The position numbers were made by a program, and so were the translations under genes. Under the pieces are notes generated by a model. That model was not told the origin of the DNA. It worked only from the letters and a program-made list of their open reading frames with translations, and ran no database searches. From Bradyrhizobium sp. dw_78 (GTDB taxonomy: Bacteria; Pseudomonadota; Alphaproteobacteria; Rhizobiales; Xanthobacteraceae): 64,000 nt of DNA. Below are positions 35,591 through 46,189 of this stretch, piece after piece; positions within the stretch are counted from its first letter, which is position 1; the number at the start of each line of letters is the position of its first letter. The DNA is taken from contig NZ_JAAVUS010000001.1 of NCBI RefSeq assembly GCF_018449525.1, forward strand, positions 62,001-126,000. The letters are read 5' to 3'.

Positions 35591-38299
35591 ATGGATGATT
35601 TGTTGCGGGAGTTTCTGACCGAGACCAGCGAGAGCCTGGATACGGTCGATAATCAGCTGGTGCGGTTCGAGCAGGAGCCGAACAACGCCAAGATTTTGGA
35701 TAACATCTTTCGCCTCGTCCACACCATCAAGGGGACGTGCGGCTTCCTCGGATTGCCGCGGCTGGAAGCGCTGGCTCATGCCGGCGAGACCCTGATGGGC
35801 AAATTCCGCGACGGCATGCCGGTGACGGGGGATGCGGTCAGCCTGATCCTCGCCAGCATCGACCGCATCAAGGAACTGCTTGCTCAACTGGAGGCGACCG
35901 AGGCCGAGCCGGAAGGCGACGATCAGGATCTGATCGTCCAATTGCACGAAATGGCCGAGCGCGGGACGCAGGCCGGGTCAGAACCGGATGCCGCGGCTCC
36001 CGCAGCAGCGCCCGAGGCCGCGCAGGAGAACGCTTTGGTGGTGCAGACGCTGGAGCGCGAACTCAGGCCCGGCGAAGTGTCGCTGGACGAACTGGAGCGC
36101 GCCTTCCGCGAGACCGAAACCGAGTCCGCGCCGTCGCCGGCACCTCAGCCTAAGCCCGAACCGGCGCCGGCCGCAGCCGCGCCGAAAAGCGAGCCGAAGC
36201 CGGCCGTGAAGAAAGTGGCCGCCGACTCCGAGATGCAGGAGGCGGACAAGGTCGCCAACCAGTCGATCCGGGTGAATGTCGACACGCTGGAACATCTGAT
36301 GACGATGGTGTCGGAACTTGTTCTGACCCGCAACCAGCTGCTGGAGATCTCGCGGCGCAACGAGGACACCGAATTCAAGGTGCCGTTGCAGCGGTTGTCG
36401 AACGTGACGGCCGAATTGCAGGAAGGCGTCATGAAGACGCGGATGCAGCCGATCGGCAACGCTTGGCAGAAGCTGCCGCGAATCGTGCGCGACCTCTCGG
36501 GCGAACTGCACAAGCATATCGAACTGGAGATGCACGGCGCCGACACCGAGCTCGACCGCCAGGTGCTCGATCTGATCAAGGATCCGCTCACCCACATGGT
36601 GCGCAACTCCGCCGATCACGGGCTGGAGACGCCGGCCGAGCGGCTCGCTTCCGGCAAGCCGGAGCAGGGTACGATCCGGTTGTCCGCCTATCATGAAGGC
36701 GGCCACATCATCATCTGCATCGCCGACAACGGCCGCGGCCTCAACACCGAGCGCATCAAGGCCAAGGCGATCTCCAACGGTCTCGTCACCGAGGCCGAAC
36801 TGGAGAAGATGACGGAAGCCCAGATCCACAAATTCATCTTCGCGCCGGGCTTCTCGACCGCAGCCGAAATCACCAGCGTATCCGGCCGCGGCGTCGGCAT
36901 GGACGTGGTGCGCAACAATATCGACCAGATCGGCGGCACCATCGACGTCAAGTCGGTGGCGGGCGAGGGCGCCAGCGTCACCATCAAGATCCCGCTGACG
37001 CTGGCCATCGTGTCGGCGCTGATCGTGGAGGCCGCCGGCGACCGCTTTGCGATCCCGCAGCTCTCCGTGGTCGAACTGGTGCGGGCCCGCGCCAATTCGG
37101 AACACCGCATCGAGCGCATCAAGGACACCGCGGTGCTGCGCCTGCGCAATAAGCTGTTGCCGCTGGTGCATCTGAAGAAGCTGCTCAAGACCGACGACGG
37201 CTCCTCCTCCGATCCGGAGAACGGCTTTATCGTCGTCACGCAGGTCGGCAGCCAGACCTTCGGCATCGTGGTCGACGGCGTGTTCCACACCGAGGAAATC
37301 GTGGTCAAGCCGATGTCGACCAAGCTGCGTCACATCGACATGTTCTCCGGCAACACCATTCTGGGCGACGGCGCGGTGATCATGATCATCGATCCCAACG
37401 GCGTGGCCAAGGCGCTCGGCACCTCGGTCTCCGCTTCCCACGAGATCTCGGACGAGAACGCGGCGTCGCGCGCCGCCACCGCCGAGCAACTGACCTCGCT
37501 CCTGGTGTTCCGCGCCGGCTCCAACCAGCCGAAGGCGGTGCCGCTCGGGCTCGTTACCCGGCTGGAGGAGATCGCCACCGACAAGATCGAACTCTCCAAC
37601 GGCCGCCACATGGTGCAGTACCGCGACCAGCTGATGCCGCTGGTGCAGATGGTCGGCGTCAATGTCGCCACCTCGGGATCGCAGCCGATCCTGGTGTTCG
37701 CCGATGACGGTCGCTCGATGGGACTGGTGGTCGACGAGATCATCGACATCGTCGAGGAACGGCTCAACATCGAGGTCGCGGGCAGCCGTGACGGCATTCT
37801 CGGCTCCGCCGTGATCAAGGGCCAGGCCACCGAGGTGATCGACGTCGGACACTTCCTGCCGATGGCGTTTGCCGACTGGTTCGCGCGCAAGGAAATGCGC
37901 CCCTCGGCGCTGTCGCAATCGGTGCTGCTGGTCGACGATAGCGCGTTCTTCCGCAACATGCTGGCGCCGGTGCTGAAGGCGGCCGGTTACCGGGTGCGGG
38001 TGGCGCCCAACGCGCAGGAAGGCCTCGCCGCCCTGCGCTCGGGCCAGTCGTTCGACGTGGTGCTGACCGACATCGAGATGCCCGACATGAACGGGTTCGA
38101 GTTCGCCGAGACGATCAAGGCCGATCAGCATTTGAGCTCGATGCCGATCATCGCGCTGTCCTCGATGGTGTCACCGGCGGCGATCGAGCGCGGAAAGCTC
38201 GCCGGCTTCCACGATTACGTCGCCAAATTCGATCGGCCCGGCCTGATCGCGGCGCTGAAGGAACAGACCGCCGAACTGAGCCGTGCGGCAGCAGCGTAA
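35591..38299 (+). CDS. cheA: Hybrid chemotaxis histidine kinase CheA with C-terminal receiver
   Basis: 902 residues from ATG 35591 (MDDLLREFLTET). Domains in order: HPt with phospho-acceptor His44 (RLVHTIKGTCGFLG); an Ala/Pro-rich linker; dimerisation domain; ATPase domain with HMVRNSADHGLE, IADNGRGLN and SGRGVGMDVV; two CheW-like domains (about 430-560 and 590-730); and a receiver domain near residues 775-895 with VLLVDDSAFFRN and phospho-Asp in VVLTDIEMPDMNG. No canonical P2 domain is seen. It passes phosphate to CheY and CheB and heads a tight che operon. Confidence 0.97.
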   Translation: MDDLLREFLTETSESLDTVDNQLVRFEQEPNNAKILDNIFRLVHTIKGTCGFLGLPRLEALAHAGETLMGKFRDGMPVTGDAVSLILASIDRIKELLAQLEATEAEPEGDDQDLIVQLHEMAERGTQAGSEPDAAAPAAAPEAAQENALVVQTLERELRPGEVSLDELERAFRETETESAPSPAPQPKPEPAPAAAAPKSEPKPAVKKVAADSEMQEADKVANQSIRVNVDTLEHLMTMVSELVLTRNQLLEISRRNEDTEFKVPLQRLSNVTAELQEGVMKTRMQPIGNAWQKLPRIVRDLSGELHKHIELEMHGADTELDRQVLDLIKDPLTHMVRNSADHGLETPAERLASGKPEQGTIRLSAYHEGGHIIICIADNGRGLNTERIKAKAISNGLVTEAELEKMTEAQIHKFIFAPGFSTAAEITSVSGRGVGMDVVRNNIDQIGGTIDVKSVAGEGASVTIKIPLTLAIVSALIVEAAGDRFAIPQLSVVELVRARANSEHRIERIKDTAVLRLRNKLLPLVHLKKLLKTDDGSSSDPENGFIVVTQVGSQTFGIVVDGVFHTEEIVVKPMSTKLRHIDMFSGNTILGDGAVIMIIDPNGVAKALGTSVSASHEISDENAASRAATAEQLTSLLVFRAGSNQPKAVPLGLVTRLEEIATDKIELSNGRHMVQYRDQLMPLVQMVGVNVATSGSQPILVFADDGRSMGLVVDEIIDIVEERLNIEVAGSRDGILGSAVIKGQATEVIDVGHFLPMAFADWFARKEMRPSALSQSVLLVDDSAFFRNMLAPVLKAAGYRVRVAPNAQEGLAALRSGQSFDVVLTDIEMPDMNGFEFAETIKADQHLSSMPIIALSSMVSPAAIERGKLAGFHDYVAKFDRPGLIAALKEQTAELSRAAAA

Positions 38300-38310
38300 T
38301 GGAGTCCACC

Positions 38311-38778
38311 ATGACCAAGACCCAGACCATCCAAAATTCCGTCGCGGAATACGTCACTGCGGTGATCGGCGGGCAATTGTTCGGACTGCCGATCTCGCGG
38401 GTCCAGGACGTGTTCATGCCGGAGCGGCTGACGCGGGTGCCGTTGTCGCCGACCGAAATCGCCGGCGTGCTCAATTTGCGCGGCCGCATCGTCACCGTGA
38501 TCGACATGCGTGCCCGGCTTGGCCTGCCGAAGAACGACGATGGCAAGCCGCCGATGGCGGTCGGTGTCGATCTGCGCGGTGAATCCTATGGCCTCTTGAT
38601 TGATCAGATCGGCGAAGTGCTGACGCTGCCCGACGACGGCCGCGAGGACAACCCCGTCAACCTCGATCCGCGCATGGCCAAGCTTGCAGGCGGCGTACAT
38701 CGCCTCGACGGCCAGCTCATGGTCGTCCTCGATGTCGACCGCGTCCTCGAAATCGCGCCGGCGCAGCTCGCGGCATAG
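38311..38778 (+). CDS. cheW: Chemotaxis coupling protein CheW
   Basis: 155 residues from ATG 38311, which follows GGAG; an ATG at 38299 overlaps the cheA stop. Single CheW domain with VAEYVTAVIGGQLFGLPI, GVLNLRGRIVTVIDMRARLGL and SYGLLIDQIGEVL. It links receptors to CheA. No receptor gene is in the window. Confidence 0.96.
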   Translation: MTKTQTIQNSVAEYVTAVIGGQLFGLPISRVQDVFMPERLTRVPLSPTEIAGVLNLRGRIVTVIDMRARLGLPKNDDGKPPMAVGVDLRGESYGLLIDQIGEVLTLPDDGREDNPVNLDPRMAKLAGGVHRLDGQLMVVLDVDRVLEIAPAQLAA

Positions 38779-38849
38779 ATCAACGGCTAACGTGGACCGA
38801 GCAGCAATGGAAACGCCCGCGCTGGGCACTGAGGAAGCAGAGGGCTAAC

Positions 38850-39215
38850 ATGAAAACATGTTTAGTGGTCGATGATTCAAGCGTGATCCGCAAGGTCGCA
38901 AGGCGCATTCTGGAAGGACTGGACTTCCACATCCTCGAAGCCGAGGACGGCGAGAAGGCGTTGGAAGCGTGCCGGCACGGATTGCCCGAGGCGATCCTGC
39001 TCGACTGGAACATGCCCGTGATGGACGGCTACGAATTTCTCGGCAATCTTCGCCGCATGCCCGGCGGCGACCGGCCCAAAGTGGTGTTCTGCACCACTGA
39101 AAACGATGTCGCGCATATCGCGCGCGCGCTTCACGCCGGCGCCAACGAATACATCATGAAGCCGTTCGACAAGGATATCGTCACGGCCAAGTTCCAGGAA
39201 GTCGGACTTATCTGA
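38850..39215 (+). CDS. cheY: Response regulator CheY
   Basis: 121-residue single receiver domain. Acidic pair VVDDS, phospho-acceptor Asp52 in ILLDWNMPVMDG, Thr in VFCTTEN and the conserved Lys in YIMKPFDKDI. When phosphorylated by CheA it binds the flagellar switch. Its codons follow cheW by 71 bp. Confidence 0.96.
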   Translation: MKTCLVVDDSSVIRKVARRILEGLDFHILEAEDGEKALEACRHGLPEAILLDWNMPVMDGYEFLGNLRRMPGGDRPKVVFCTTENDVAHIARALHAGANEYIMKPFDKDIVTAKFQEVGLI

Positions 39216-39290
39216 TTTGGTATCTTATCCGGTGGCTGAACGGCCTTCGGCGTTGTTTCTGTAGTGCCGCTGTAGCTGTACCGGTGAGTA

Positions 39291-40487
39291 ATGAGTGTTG
39301 CGTTGACAACTGCCCCCATCCCGAATTCGACACGGCAACGGCCGCTGCGGGTGATGGTGGTCGATGATTCCGTCGTCATCAGGGGTCTGATCTCCCGCTG
39401 GATCGAAGCCGAGCCGGACATGGTGGTGGTGGCATCGCTGCGCACCGGCCTTGAAGCCGTCAACCAGCTTGAACGCGCCGATCCCGATATTGCCTTGCTC
39501 GATATCGAGATGCCGGAACTCGACGGCATTTCCGCGCTGCCGCGGCTGCTGGCGAAGAAGCGCGACCTCATTGTCATCATGGCTTCGACGCTGACCCGCC
39601 GCAACGCGGAGGTCAGTTTCAAGGCGTTGTCGCTCGGCGCGTCGGATTACATCCCGAAGCCCGAGAGCACCCGCGCATCAGGCGCCGCCGAGATTTTCCA
39701 CCACGATCTGATCCAGAAGATTCGCTCTCTCGGCGGCAAGGTCCGCCGCACCGCGCCGGCCCCGGCCCCGGCTCCGGCGAGGCACGCCACCGTGGTGCCG
39801 CTTCTGGCGCCCGGCGTCGAACGCGCGCGTGAAGCGCAACTCCGGCTCCAGCCGGTTCCGGCCGAGCCGCCGCAACCGGTGCGCCATGCCTTCAGCACCC
39901 AGGCGCCGCGCGCGCTTCTGATCGGTTCGTCGACGGGCGGCCCGCAGGCGCTGATGACGCTGGTCGCCGATCTCGGTCCGGTCATCGACCGTTTTCCGGT
40001 GCTGATCACCCAGCATATGCCGCCGACCTTCACCACCATTCTTGCCGAACACCTCGCGCGTTCGAGCCGCCGGCCGGCGCGCGAAGCCATCGACGGCGAG
40101 GTCGTCAAGCCGGGCAGGATCTATCTCGCGCCGGGAGGACGCCATATGCGCGTCGTGCGTCATGGCGCCGAGGTCGCGATCGCCCTCGACGACGGTCCGC
40201 CGGTCAATTTCTGCAAGCCCGCGGTCGATCCCTTGTTCACCTCCGCGATCGATGTCTGGCAGAGCGGCGTTCTGGCGCTGGTCTTGACCGGCATGGGCTC
40301 GGACGGCATGCGCGGCGGCAAGGCTATCGTCGCGGCGGGCGGCAGCGTGATCGCCCAGGACGAGGCGACAAGCGTGGTGTGGGGAATGCCCGGTGCGGCC
40401 GCCAATGCGGGCATCTGCGCCGCGGTGCTGCCGCTCAACCAGATCGCGCCGAAGCTGGTTCGCGTGTTTTCGGGAGACCGCTCGTGA
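39291..40487 (+). CDS. cheB: Protein-glutamate methylesterase CheB
   Basis: 398 residues. Receiver domain ([11 protein letters not shown], phospho-Asp in [19 protein letters not shown]), a Pro/Ala linker ([12 protein letters not shown]) and a methylesterase domain with the catalytic triad: Ser in [12 protein letters not shown], His in [10 protein letters not shown] and Asp in [12 protein letters not shown]. It removes methyl groups from chemoreceptors. Its stop overlaps the cheR start. Confidence 0.97.
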   Translation: MSVALTTAPIPNSTRQRPLRVMVVDDSVVIRGLISRWIEAEPDMVVVASLRTGLEAVNQLERADPDIALLDIEMPELDGISALPRLLAKKRDLIVIMASTLTRRNAEVSFKALSLGASDYIPKPESTRASGAAEIFHHDLIQKIRSLGGKVRRTAPAPAPAPARHATVVPLLAPGVERAREAQLRLQPVPAEPPQPVRHAFSTQAPRALLIGSSTGGPQALMTLVADLGPVIDRFPVLITQHMPPTFTTILAEHLARSSRRPAREAIDGEVVKPGRIYLAPGGRHMRVVRHGAEVAIALDDGPPVNFCKPAVDPLFTSAIDVWQSGVLALVLTGMGSDGMRGGKAIVAAGGSVIAQDEATSVVWGMPGAAANAGICAAVLPLNQIAPKLVRVFSGDRS

Positions 40488-41362
40488 CGCCGGCTGATTA
40501 TGAGTTCCTGCGCAGGCTCCTGAAGGATCGTTCCGGCCTCGATTTGTCCGTGGACAAGCAGTATCTGGTCGAGAGCCGCCTGATTCCGCTGGCGCGAAAG
40601 GCGGGTCTTCCCGGTATCGCCGAACTGGTTCAGAAATTGAGGGCCGGCGGCGCCGAGACGCTGACGGTCGACGTGGTCGAGGCGATGACCACCAACGAGA
40701 CGTTCTTTTTTCGCGACAAGATTCCGTTCGATCATCTGCGGCAGACCATCCTGCCGGACCTGCTGCAGGCGCGCGCCAACCGCCGCTCGCTGCGGATCTG
40801 GTGTGCGGCGTCCTCCACCGGGCAGGAGCCGTATTCGATCGCGATGTGCCTGAAGGAAATCAGCTCGATGCTGACGGGATGGCGGGTCGAGATTCTCGCC
40901 ACCGACCTGTCGCAGGGCGTTCTCGAGAAATCCAGGGCGGGCATCTTCAGCCAGTTCGAGGTTCAGCGGGGGCTGCCGATCCAGATGCTGGTCAAGTATT
41001 TCACGCAGAACGGCGAGCTGTGGCAGATCAATGCGGATATCCGCGCCATGGTGCAGCATCGGCAGCTGAATCTGCTGCACGATTTTTCCAATCTCGGCAC
41101 CTTCGACGTGATCTTCTGCCGCAACGTGCTGATCTATTTCGATCAGGAGACCAAGGCCGGCGTCTTCAACCGGCTGGCGAGGTCGCTGGAGCCGGACGGC
41201 TATCTCCTGCTGGGCGCGGCGGAAACCGTTGTCGGACTGACCGATGCCTTCCGGCCCTATCCGGAACGGCGCGGGCTTTACCGCTCAAGCGCGGCGCCGC
41301 TGCCGCACGCCGGAGCGGCAGCGATGCCACCGCCCTTGAAAGCGGTTGCGGCGGGGCGGTGA
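40484..41362 (+). CDS. cheR: Chemotaxis protein methyltransferase CheR
   Basis: 292 residues from GTG 40484, chosen because GTGA overlaps the cheB stop, giving coupled translation. SAM-dependent methyltransferase with TNETFFFRD, the SAM-binding [15 protein letters not shown] and [17 protein letters not shown]. It methylates receptor glutamates. Last gene of the che operon. Confidence 0.96.
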   Translation: MTPADYEFLRRLLKDRSGLDLSVDKQYLVESRLIPLARKAGLPGIAELVQKLRAGGAETLTVDVVEAMTTNETFFFRDKIPFDHLRQTILPDLLQARANRRSLRIWCAASSTGQEPYSIAMCLKEISSMLTGWRVEILATDLSQGVLEKSRAGIFSQFEVQRGLPIQMLVKYFTQNGELWQINADIRAMVQHRQLNLLHDFSNLGTFDVIFCRNVLIYFDQETKAGVFNRLARSLEPDGYLLLGAAETVVGLTDAFRPYPERRGLYRSSAAPLPHAGAAAMPPPLKAVAAGR

Positions 41363-41491
41363 GCCGTCAAAGCGGTCCTTCAACCGTCTCCCGTCAGACG
41401 GCGGGCGCGCGTTCGAGTTAAAAAGCCCGCGTATGGTCGAAGCGAAAACCTGCCCCGGCGGCGCTCTCGACGTCATCAGAACCGGGCTCTG

Positions 41492-41552
41492 CCCTCTTGT
41501 TTTGATGCGTTTTCTTCACGCGAACCGGAATCCACTTCGCTTGAAACGCTCC
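41492..41552 (-). repeat. Dispersed intergenic repeat, copy 3
   Basis: On the minus strand GAGCGTTTCAAGCGAAGTGG ... GTTCGCGTGAAGAAAACGC, followed by ATCAAAACAAGAG. It lies between cheR and ctrA and touches the ctrA terminator T-run. Confidence 0.75.
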
Positions 41553-41585
41553 AAAAACAAAAACCCCGCCATTTGCGGCGGGGTT
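41551..41585 (-). terminator. Rho-independent terminator of ctrA
   Basis: Nine perfect pairs AACCCCGCC / GGCGGGGTT around a six-base loop, followed on the minus strand by TTTTTGTTTTTGG. It lies 46 bp beyond the ctrA stop. Confidence 0.9.
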
Positions 41586-41630
41586 CAGTCGGAAGGACGG
41601 GCCTTTGGCCCGCCGTAAAACCAAGCGGGA

Positions 41631-42332
<702 letters not shown>

Positions 42333-42697
42333 GCCAGTCCCCTATCGTCGCCGCCCCGGGCGTCAGGTCGGCCGCACTTGCGGCACTCAAAACGCCTTTG
42401 CACAACTGATTCGGATCCTGACGACATATGGTTAACAAAATCTGATTCCGGTACGCAAGCTCTCACCGTGCAATTTTTTTCGAATCGCCCTAAGATATTG
42501 CGCCAAACCAGTTTTTCGTATCCACTCTCGTTCAAGTTCCGCATTAAGAGACGGGCCTAACCGACTCCCGTGACTCGACCTTCTTCTGATGGTCGAGCGC
42601 ACCCAGTCATCAAAGACAGTGACGCAATGATTAACGATGCGGGTAAACACGAAGTTAAGGGCAAAATCTCAATGTGGCGAAACTTAAACTTTTCGCA
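42333..42697. promoter_or_regulatory. ctrA-fliI divergent promoter region with two GATTC methylation sites
   Basis: Gene-free. GATTC occurs at 42408-42412 and 42444-42448, 76-116 bp before the ctrA start. GANTC is the CcrM methylation target that times ctrA transcription in Caulobacter. TTAAC is adjacent (42432-42436) and again near fliI (42631-42635, with GTTAAG at 42654), possible CtrA half-sites. No complete TTAA-N7-TTAA is present. Confidence 0.5.
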
Positions 42698-44023
42698 ATG
42701 AAAGCACTGGCCCAGCAGATCGACGATATCGACGGCGTCAACATCTATGGCCGTGTGGTGGGCGTGCGCGGCCTGATGGTCGAGATCGCGGGGCCGATTC
42801 ACGCGATGTCGGTCGGCTCCCGCATCGTGGTCGAGACTGGGAGCGACCGCTTCATCCCGTGCGAGGTGATCGGCTTCTCCGGCAGCAACGCGGTGGTGAT
42901 GCCGTTCGCCGGCCTCGACGGGGTCCGCCGCGGTTGCCGCGCCGTCATCGCCAATGCCGCCAACCAGGTGCGGCCTTCGCCGGCCTGGCTCGGGCGTGTC
43001 ATCAACGCGATGGGGGAACCGATCGACGGCAAAGGGCCGTTGCCGCAAGGCGGCTCGCCGATGCCGTACCGGAATTCGCCGCCGCCGGCCCATTCGCGCC
43101 AGCGCGTCGGCAAGCCGCTCGATCTCGGTGTGCGGGCGCTCAATACTTTTCTGACCTGTTGCCGCGGCCAGCGCATGGGTATTTTCGCCGGTTCCGGCGT
43201 CGGCAAATCGGTGCTGCTGTCGATGCTGGCGCGCAACGTGGACGCCGACGTCACGGTCATCGGCTTGGTCGGCGAGCGCGGCCGCGAGGTGCAGGAATTC
43301 CTTCAGGACGATCTTGGCGACAAGGGGCTGGCGCGCTCGGTCGTGGTGGTGGCGACGTCGGACGAGCCCGCTTTGATGCGGCGACAGGCGGCTTATCTGA
43401 CGCTCGCGATATCAGAATATTTCCGGGACGAGAACAAATCGGTGCTGTGCCTGATGGATTCGGTGACGCGTTTCGCGATGGCGCAGCGCGAAATCGGTTT
43501 GTCGGCAGGCGAGCCCCCGACCGCCAAGGGCTATACCCCGACCGTGTTCACCGAATTGCCGAAGCTGCTCGAGCGCGCCGGGCCCGGCCTCGGGGTCGGC
43601 AGCATCACCGCGATCTTCACCGTGCTGGTGGACGGCGACGACCATAACGAGCCGATCGCGGACGCGGTCCGCGGCATTCTGGACGGCCACATCGTGATGG
43701 AGCGGGCCATTGCGGAGCGCGGACGTTTCCCGGCGATCAACATTCTCAAGTCGGTTTCCCGCACCATGCCGAAGGCGGCCGACCCGGCGTTCCTGCCGAC
43801 CATCATGCGGGGCCGCGGGGTGATGGCGACCTATGCCGACATGGAGGAATTGATCCGGCTGGGCGCCTACCGGGCGGGCTCCAGCCCCGAGGTCGACGAG
43901 GCGATCCGGCTGCATGAGCCGCTGGAAGGGTTTCTGCGCCAGGGCAAGGACGAAGTATCCACCCTTAACGACGGCTATCGGCGGCTTGAGCAAATCCTAG
44001 GTAGTTTGGAAACGGAACGCTAA
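42698..44023 (+). CDS. fliI: Flagellar export ATPase FliI
   Basis: 441 residues from ATG 42698 (a GTG at 42674 adds 8 residues). F1-beta-like ATPase: Walker A in [28 protein letters not shown], Walker B region [17 protein letters not shown], and the FliI/SctN-type [14 protein letters not shown]. It drives protein export into the flagellum. First of a two-gene transcript with fliJ. Confidence 0.97.
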   Translation: MKALAQQIDDIDGVNIYGRVVGVRGLMVEIAGPIHAMSVGSRIVVETGSDRFIPCEVIGFSGSNAVVMPFAGLDGVRRGCRAVIANAANQVRPSPAWLGRVINAMGEPIDGKGPLPQGGSPMPYRNSPPPAHSRQRVGKPLDLGVRALNTFLTCCRGQRMGIFAGSGVGKSVLLSMLARNVDADVTVIGLVGERGREVQEFLQDDLGDKGLARSVVVVATSDEPALMRRQAAYLTLAISEYFRDENKSVLCLMDSVTRFAMAQREIGLSAGEPPTAKGYTPTVFTELPKLLERAGPGLGVGSITAIFTVLVDGDDHNEPIADAVRGILDGHIVMERAIAERGRFPAINILKSVSRTMPKAADPAFLPTIMRGRGVMATYADMEELIRLGAYRAGSSPEVDEAIRLHEPLEGFLRQGKDEVSTLNDGYRRLEQILGSLETER

Positions 44024-44131
44024 CTTTGTCGGGCCATCATCCTCGCCACACAGTTGAGACACCGGCCGGGCCCTTTGGGGAAGCCGGCTTCGTCCCGCGT
44101 TCAAATCGGGACTTCTGGGGAGTATGAGTCG

Positions 44132-44551
44132 ATGAAGTCACGTGAAACGCTTATCCGCCTGAAGAAATTTCAGGTCGACGAAAAGCGTCGGAGGGTCGCT
44201 CAGATCGAGAGCATGATTGCTGACTTCCAGCGCATGTCGGTCGATCTCGAGCGGGAAATCCAGACCGAGCAGGAGCGCGCCGGGATCAACGATCCCACGC
44301 ACTTCGCCTATCCGACCTATGCCAAGGCTGCGATCCAGCGGCGGGAAAATCTGACCCGCTCCGCCGATGAATTGCGCGTTCAGCTTGAAGACGCCAAGGG
44401 TCTGCTGGCGGAAGCCTTCGAGGAGCTCAAGAAGGTCGAGCTTCTCGACGAGCGCGATCAGGCACGCGAGCGGGCCGAAGAGAGCGCCCGCGAGCAAGCC
44501 GATCTCGACAGCATCGGACTGATGCGCTCGCGCATCGGCGCGGTCGCCTGA
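44132..44551 (+). CDS. fliJ: Flagellar export protein FliJ
   Basis: 139 residues from ATG 44132 (MKSRETLIRLKKFQVDEKRR). An all-helical coiled coil with FAYPTYAKAAIQRRENL, as in alphaproteobacterial FliJ. It is the central stalk of the FliI hexamer and a chaperone escort. It follows fliI by 108 bp and is closed by a strong terminator. Confidence 0.9.
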   Translation: MKSRETLIRLKKFQVDEKRRRVAQIESMIADFQRMSVDLEREIQTEQERAGINDPTHFAYPTYAKAAIQRRENLTRSADELRVQLEDAKGLLAEAFEELKKVELLDERDQARERAEESAREQADLDSIGLMRSRIGAVA

Positions 44552-44587
44552 CGCTGTTTCGTTCTTCAACCGCTTGCACCATCGGGA

Positions 44588-44620
44588 AGACCCGGGCCGC
44601 GAGGTCCGGGTTTTTGTTTT
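44588..44620 (+). terminator. Rho-independent terminator after fliJ
   Basis: Nine-pair stem (ACCCGGGCC / GGTCCGGGT with one G-T pair) closed by a GCGA tetraloop, followed by TTTTTGTTTT. It separates the flagellar transcript from the ECF sigma operon. Confidence 0.93.
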
Positions 44621-44744
44621 GCTGTCCACAGGCCGGCTGCTGGCGGCGTGGTGGACCGGATTGACGCGAGCTATGATGCCGCCGTTATGGAATCCTGCTG
44701 CGGCCGACAACAGCGGCGAGGCATTGCGAGTTTGAGGGCATCGA

Positions 44745-45290
44745 ATGCTGACGCCGGCTGAGTTGGTCTGGCTGATCGCCGCCGTAGCGAAGGCGGATGA
44801 AGCCGCTTTCGAGCGCCTTTACGCCGCCACGCGGTCGAAACTTTTCGGCGTGGTGCTGCGTATCCTGCGCCGGCAGGATCTCGCGGAGGACGTCATTCAG
44901 GAGGCTTACGTCAATATCTGGAACAGCGCCGGACAGTTCAATCCCGGTCTGTCGTCGCCGATCACCTGGATGGCGTCGATCGCGCGAAACCGCGCCATCG
45001 ATGTCGCGCGCAAGCGGGGCGAAGTCTCGATCGAGGAAGAGCCGGTGGCCGCGGAAGTGCCGGCCGAAAGCCCGGATCCGCTCGCGCGCAGCGAAATGAG
45101 CGAAGAGCTGAAGCAATTGCTGGAATGCATCGGGCGGCTGGAGCCGGACCGCCAGAAGCTCGTGCTGCTTGCCTACTACAACGGCTGGAGCCGGGAGCAA
45201 TTGGCGGCGAAGTTCGAGGCGCCGGTGAATACGGTGAAGACGTGGCTGCATCGCAGCCTGATGGATATCCGGGAGTGTCTCGGACTCTAG
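44745..45290 (+). CDS. ECF sigma factor (SigK-like)
   Basis: 181 residues. Region 2 (YAATRSKLFGVVLRILRRQDLAEDVIQEAYVNIW, WMASIARNRAIDVAR) and region 4 (LECIGRLEPDRQKLVLLAYYNGWSREQLAAKFEAPVNTVKTWLHRSLMDI). It directs RNA polymerase to a small stress regulon. It is followed 17 bp later by its anti-sigma gene, the usual SigK-RskA arrangement. Confidence 0.94.
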   Translation: MLTPAELVWLIAAVAKADEAAFERLYAATRSKLFGVVLRILRRQDLAEDVIQEAYVNIWNSAGQFNPGLSSPITWMASIARNRAIDVARKRGEVSIEEEPVAAEVPAESPDPLARSEMSEELKQLLECIGRLEPDRQKLVLLAYYNGWSREQLAAKFEAPVNTVKTWLHRSLMDIRECLGL

Positions 45291-45307
45291 GTGATTTTGG
45301 ACTCTGG

Positions 45308-45805
45308 ATGATGGTTTATAGCGAGGACCATATCGCGCTGGCCGCGGAATACGTGCTCGGCACGCTTGACGCCGACGAGCGCGTACAGGTCGAGACCATG
45401 ATGTCCGTCGACAAGGACTTCATGGCGATGGTGCAGGCCTGGGAGCAAAGGCTTGGCGCGTTGAACCAGATGGCCGGATTGGTCGAGCCGCGGCCGGAGG
45501 TCTGGGACAGGATCAAGGCCGCCGTCGGCCATTCGCAGGCACAGGCGCCGTTGGTTTTGCCGCAAGCGTTGCGGGAGCCGGCCGCGCCTGACATCGAACG
45601 GCCTGTTCTTGTCGCGGACACCGCCAATGTGATCCGTCTGTCGGCGCGTGTCCGGCGCTGGCGCAGCGTTGCGCTCATCGCAACGGCGATCGCCGCGATG
45701 CTTGCAGCCGTCCTCGTGACCGGAATTGATCGGCCGGATCTCTTGCCCGCCGTCCTCCGTCAAAGGCCGCAAGCGGCCGAAGTCGGCGCGCCTCCCGCCC
45801 AATAG
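45308..45805 (+). CDS. RskA-type anti-sigma factor, C-terminal domain missing
   Basis: 165 residues from ATG 45308 (or 45311). The N-terminal zinc-less anti-sigma domain (MVYSEDHIALAAEYVLGTLDADER) and one membrane helix (SVALIATAIAAMLAAVLVTGI) are present, but the protein ends 24 residues after the helix. RskA proteins usually continue with about 90-100 periplasmic residues. The open frame upstream to 45125 lies inside the sigma gene and is a shadow. The stop is followed at once by intergenic repeats, so the tail was probably lost with their arrival. Sigma binding should remain. Confidence 0.85.
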   Translation: MMVYSEDHIALAAEYVLGTLDADERVQVETMMSVDKDFMAMVQAWEQRLGALNQMAGLVEPRPEVWDRIKAAVGHSQAQAPLVLPQALREPAAPDIERPVLVADTANVIRLSARVRRWRSVALIATAIAAMLAAVLVTGIDRPDLLPAVLRQRPQAAEVGAPPAQ

Positions 45806-45944
45806 GATAATTGATCTTACGGCGTGACGACCGGCTCTATGTCCTCGTTCTGAGCAGCAAGCGTAACCCGGATGTCGCTGCGCTCATGCGGGCTACTTGC
45901 TATCCGTCGCCGCAGGATTTCGTGTACGTCAATTGGTGAAGCCA

Positions 45945-46084
45945 CGTCATTCCCCGCGCAAGCGCGTAGCGCTTGTCGCTGAGGGCGCGCGTGCAATGTG
46001 CGACCCCGGAATCCATCGGGCCACATGCGCCAGCGGCGAAATGGATTCCGGGCTCGCGCCAAAATGGCGTGCCCCGGAATGACG
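45945..46084. repeat. 140-bp imperfect palindromic intergenic element
   Basis: Ends CGTCATTCC (45945-45953) and GGAATGACG (46076-46084) are exact inverted repeats. Inside, CCGGAATCCAT (46004-46014) and ATGGATTCCGG (46041-46051) pair again. This type of element is widespread in Bradyrhizobium-group genomes. It is part of a 900-bp gene-free zone after the truncated anti-sigma gene. Confidence 0.75.
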
Positions 46085-46189
46085 GGGAGGCGGTGGCACG
46101 CCCAAAACAGCCCGACGGGCAAATCACCAAAAGTCTGACCAGTCCCTTGCGCGAAAATATTTTGGTTCACAGCCAGGCCAAATCACCGC

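Noticed and set aside
35978..38131. 717-codon minus-strand open frame
   Set aside because: Antisense to cheA, repetitive His/Arg/Gly composition and no family features.
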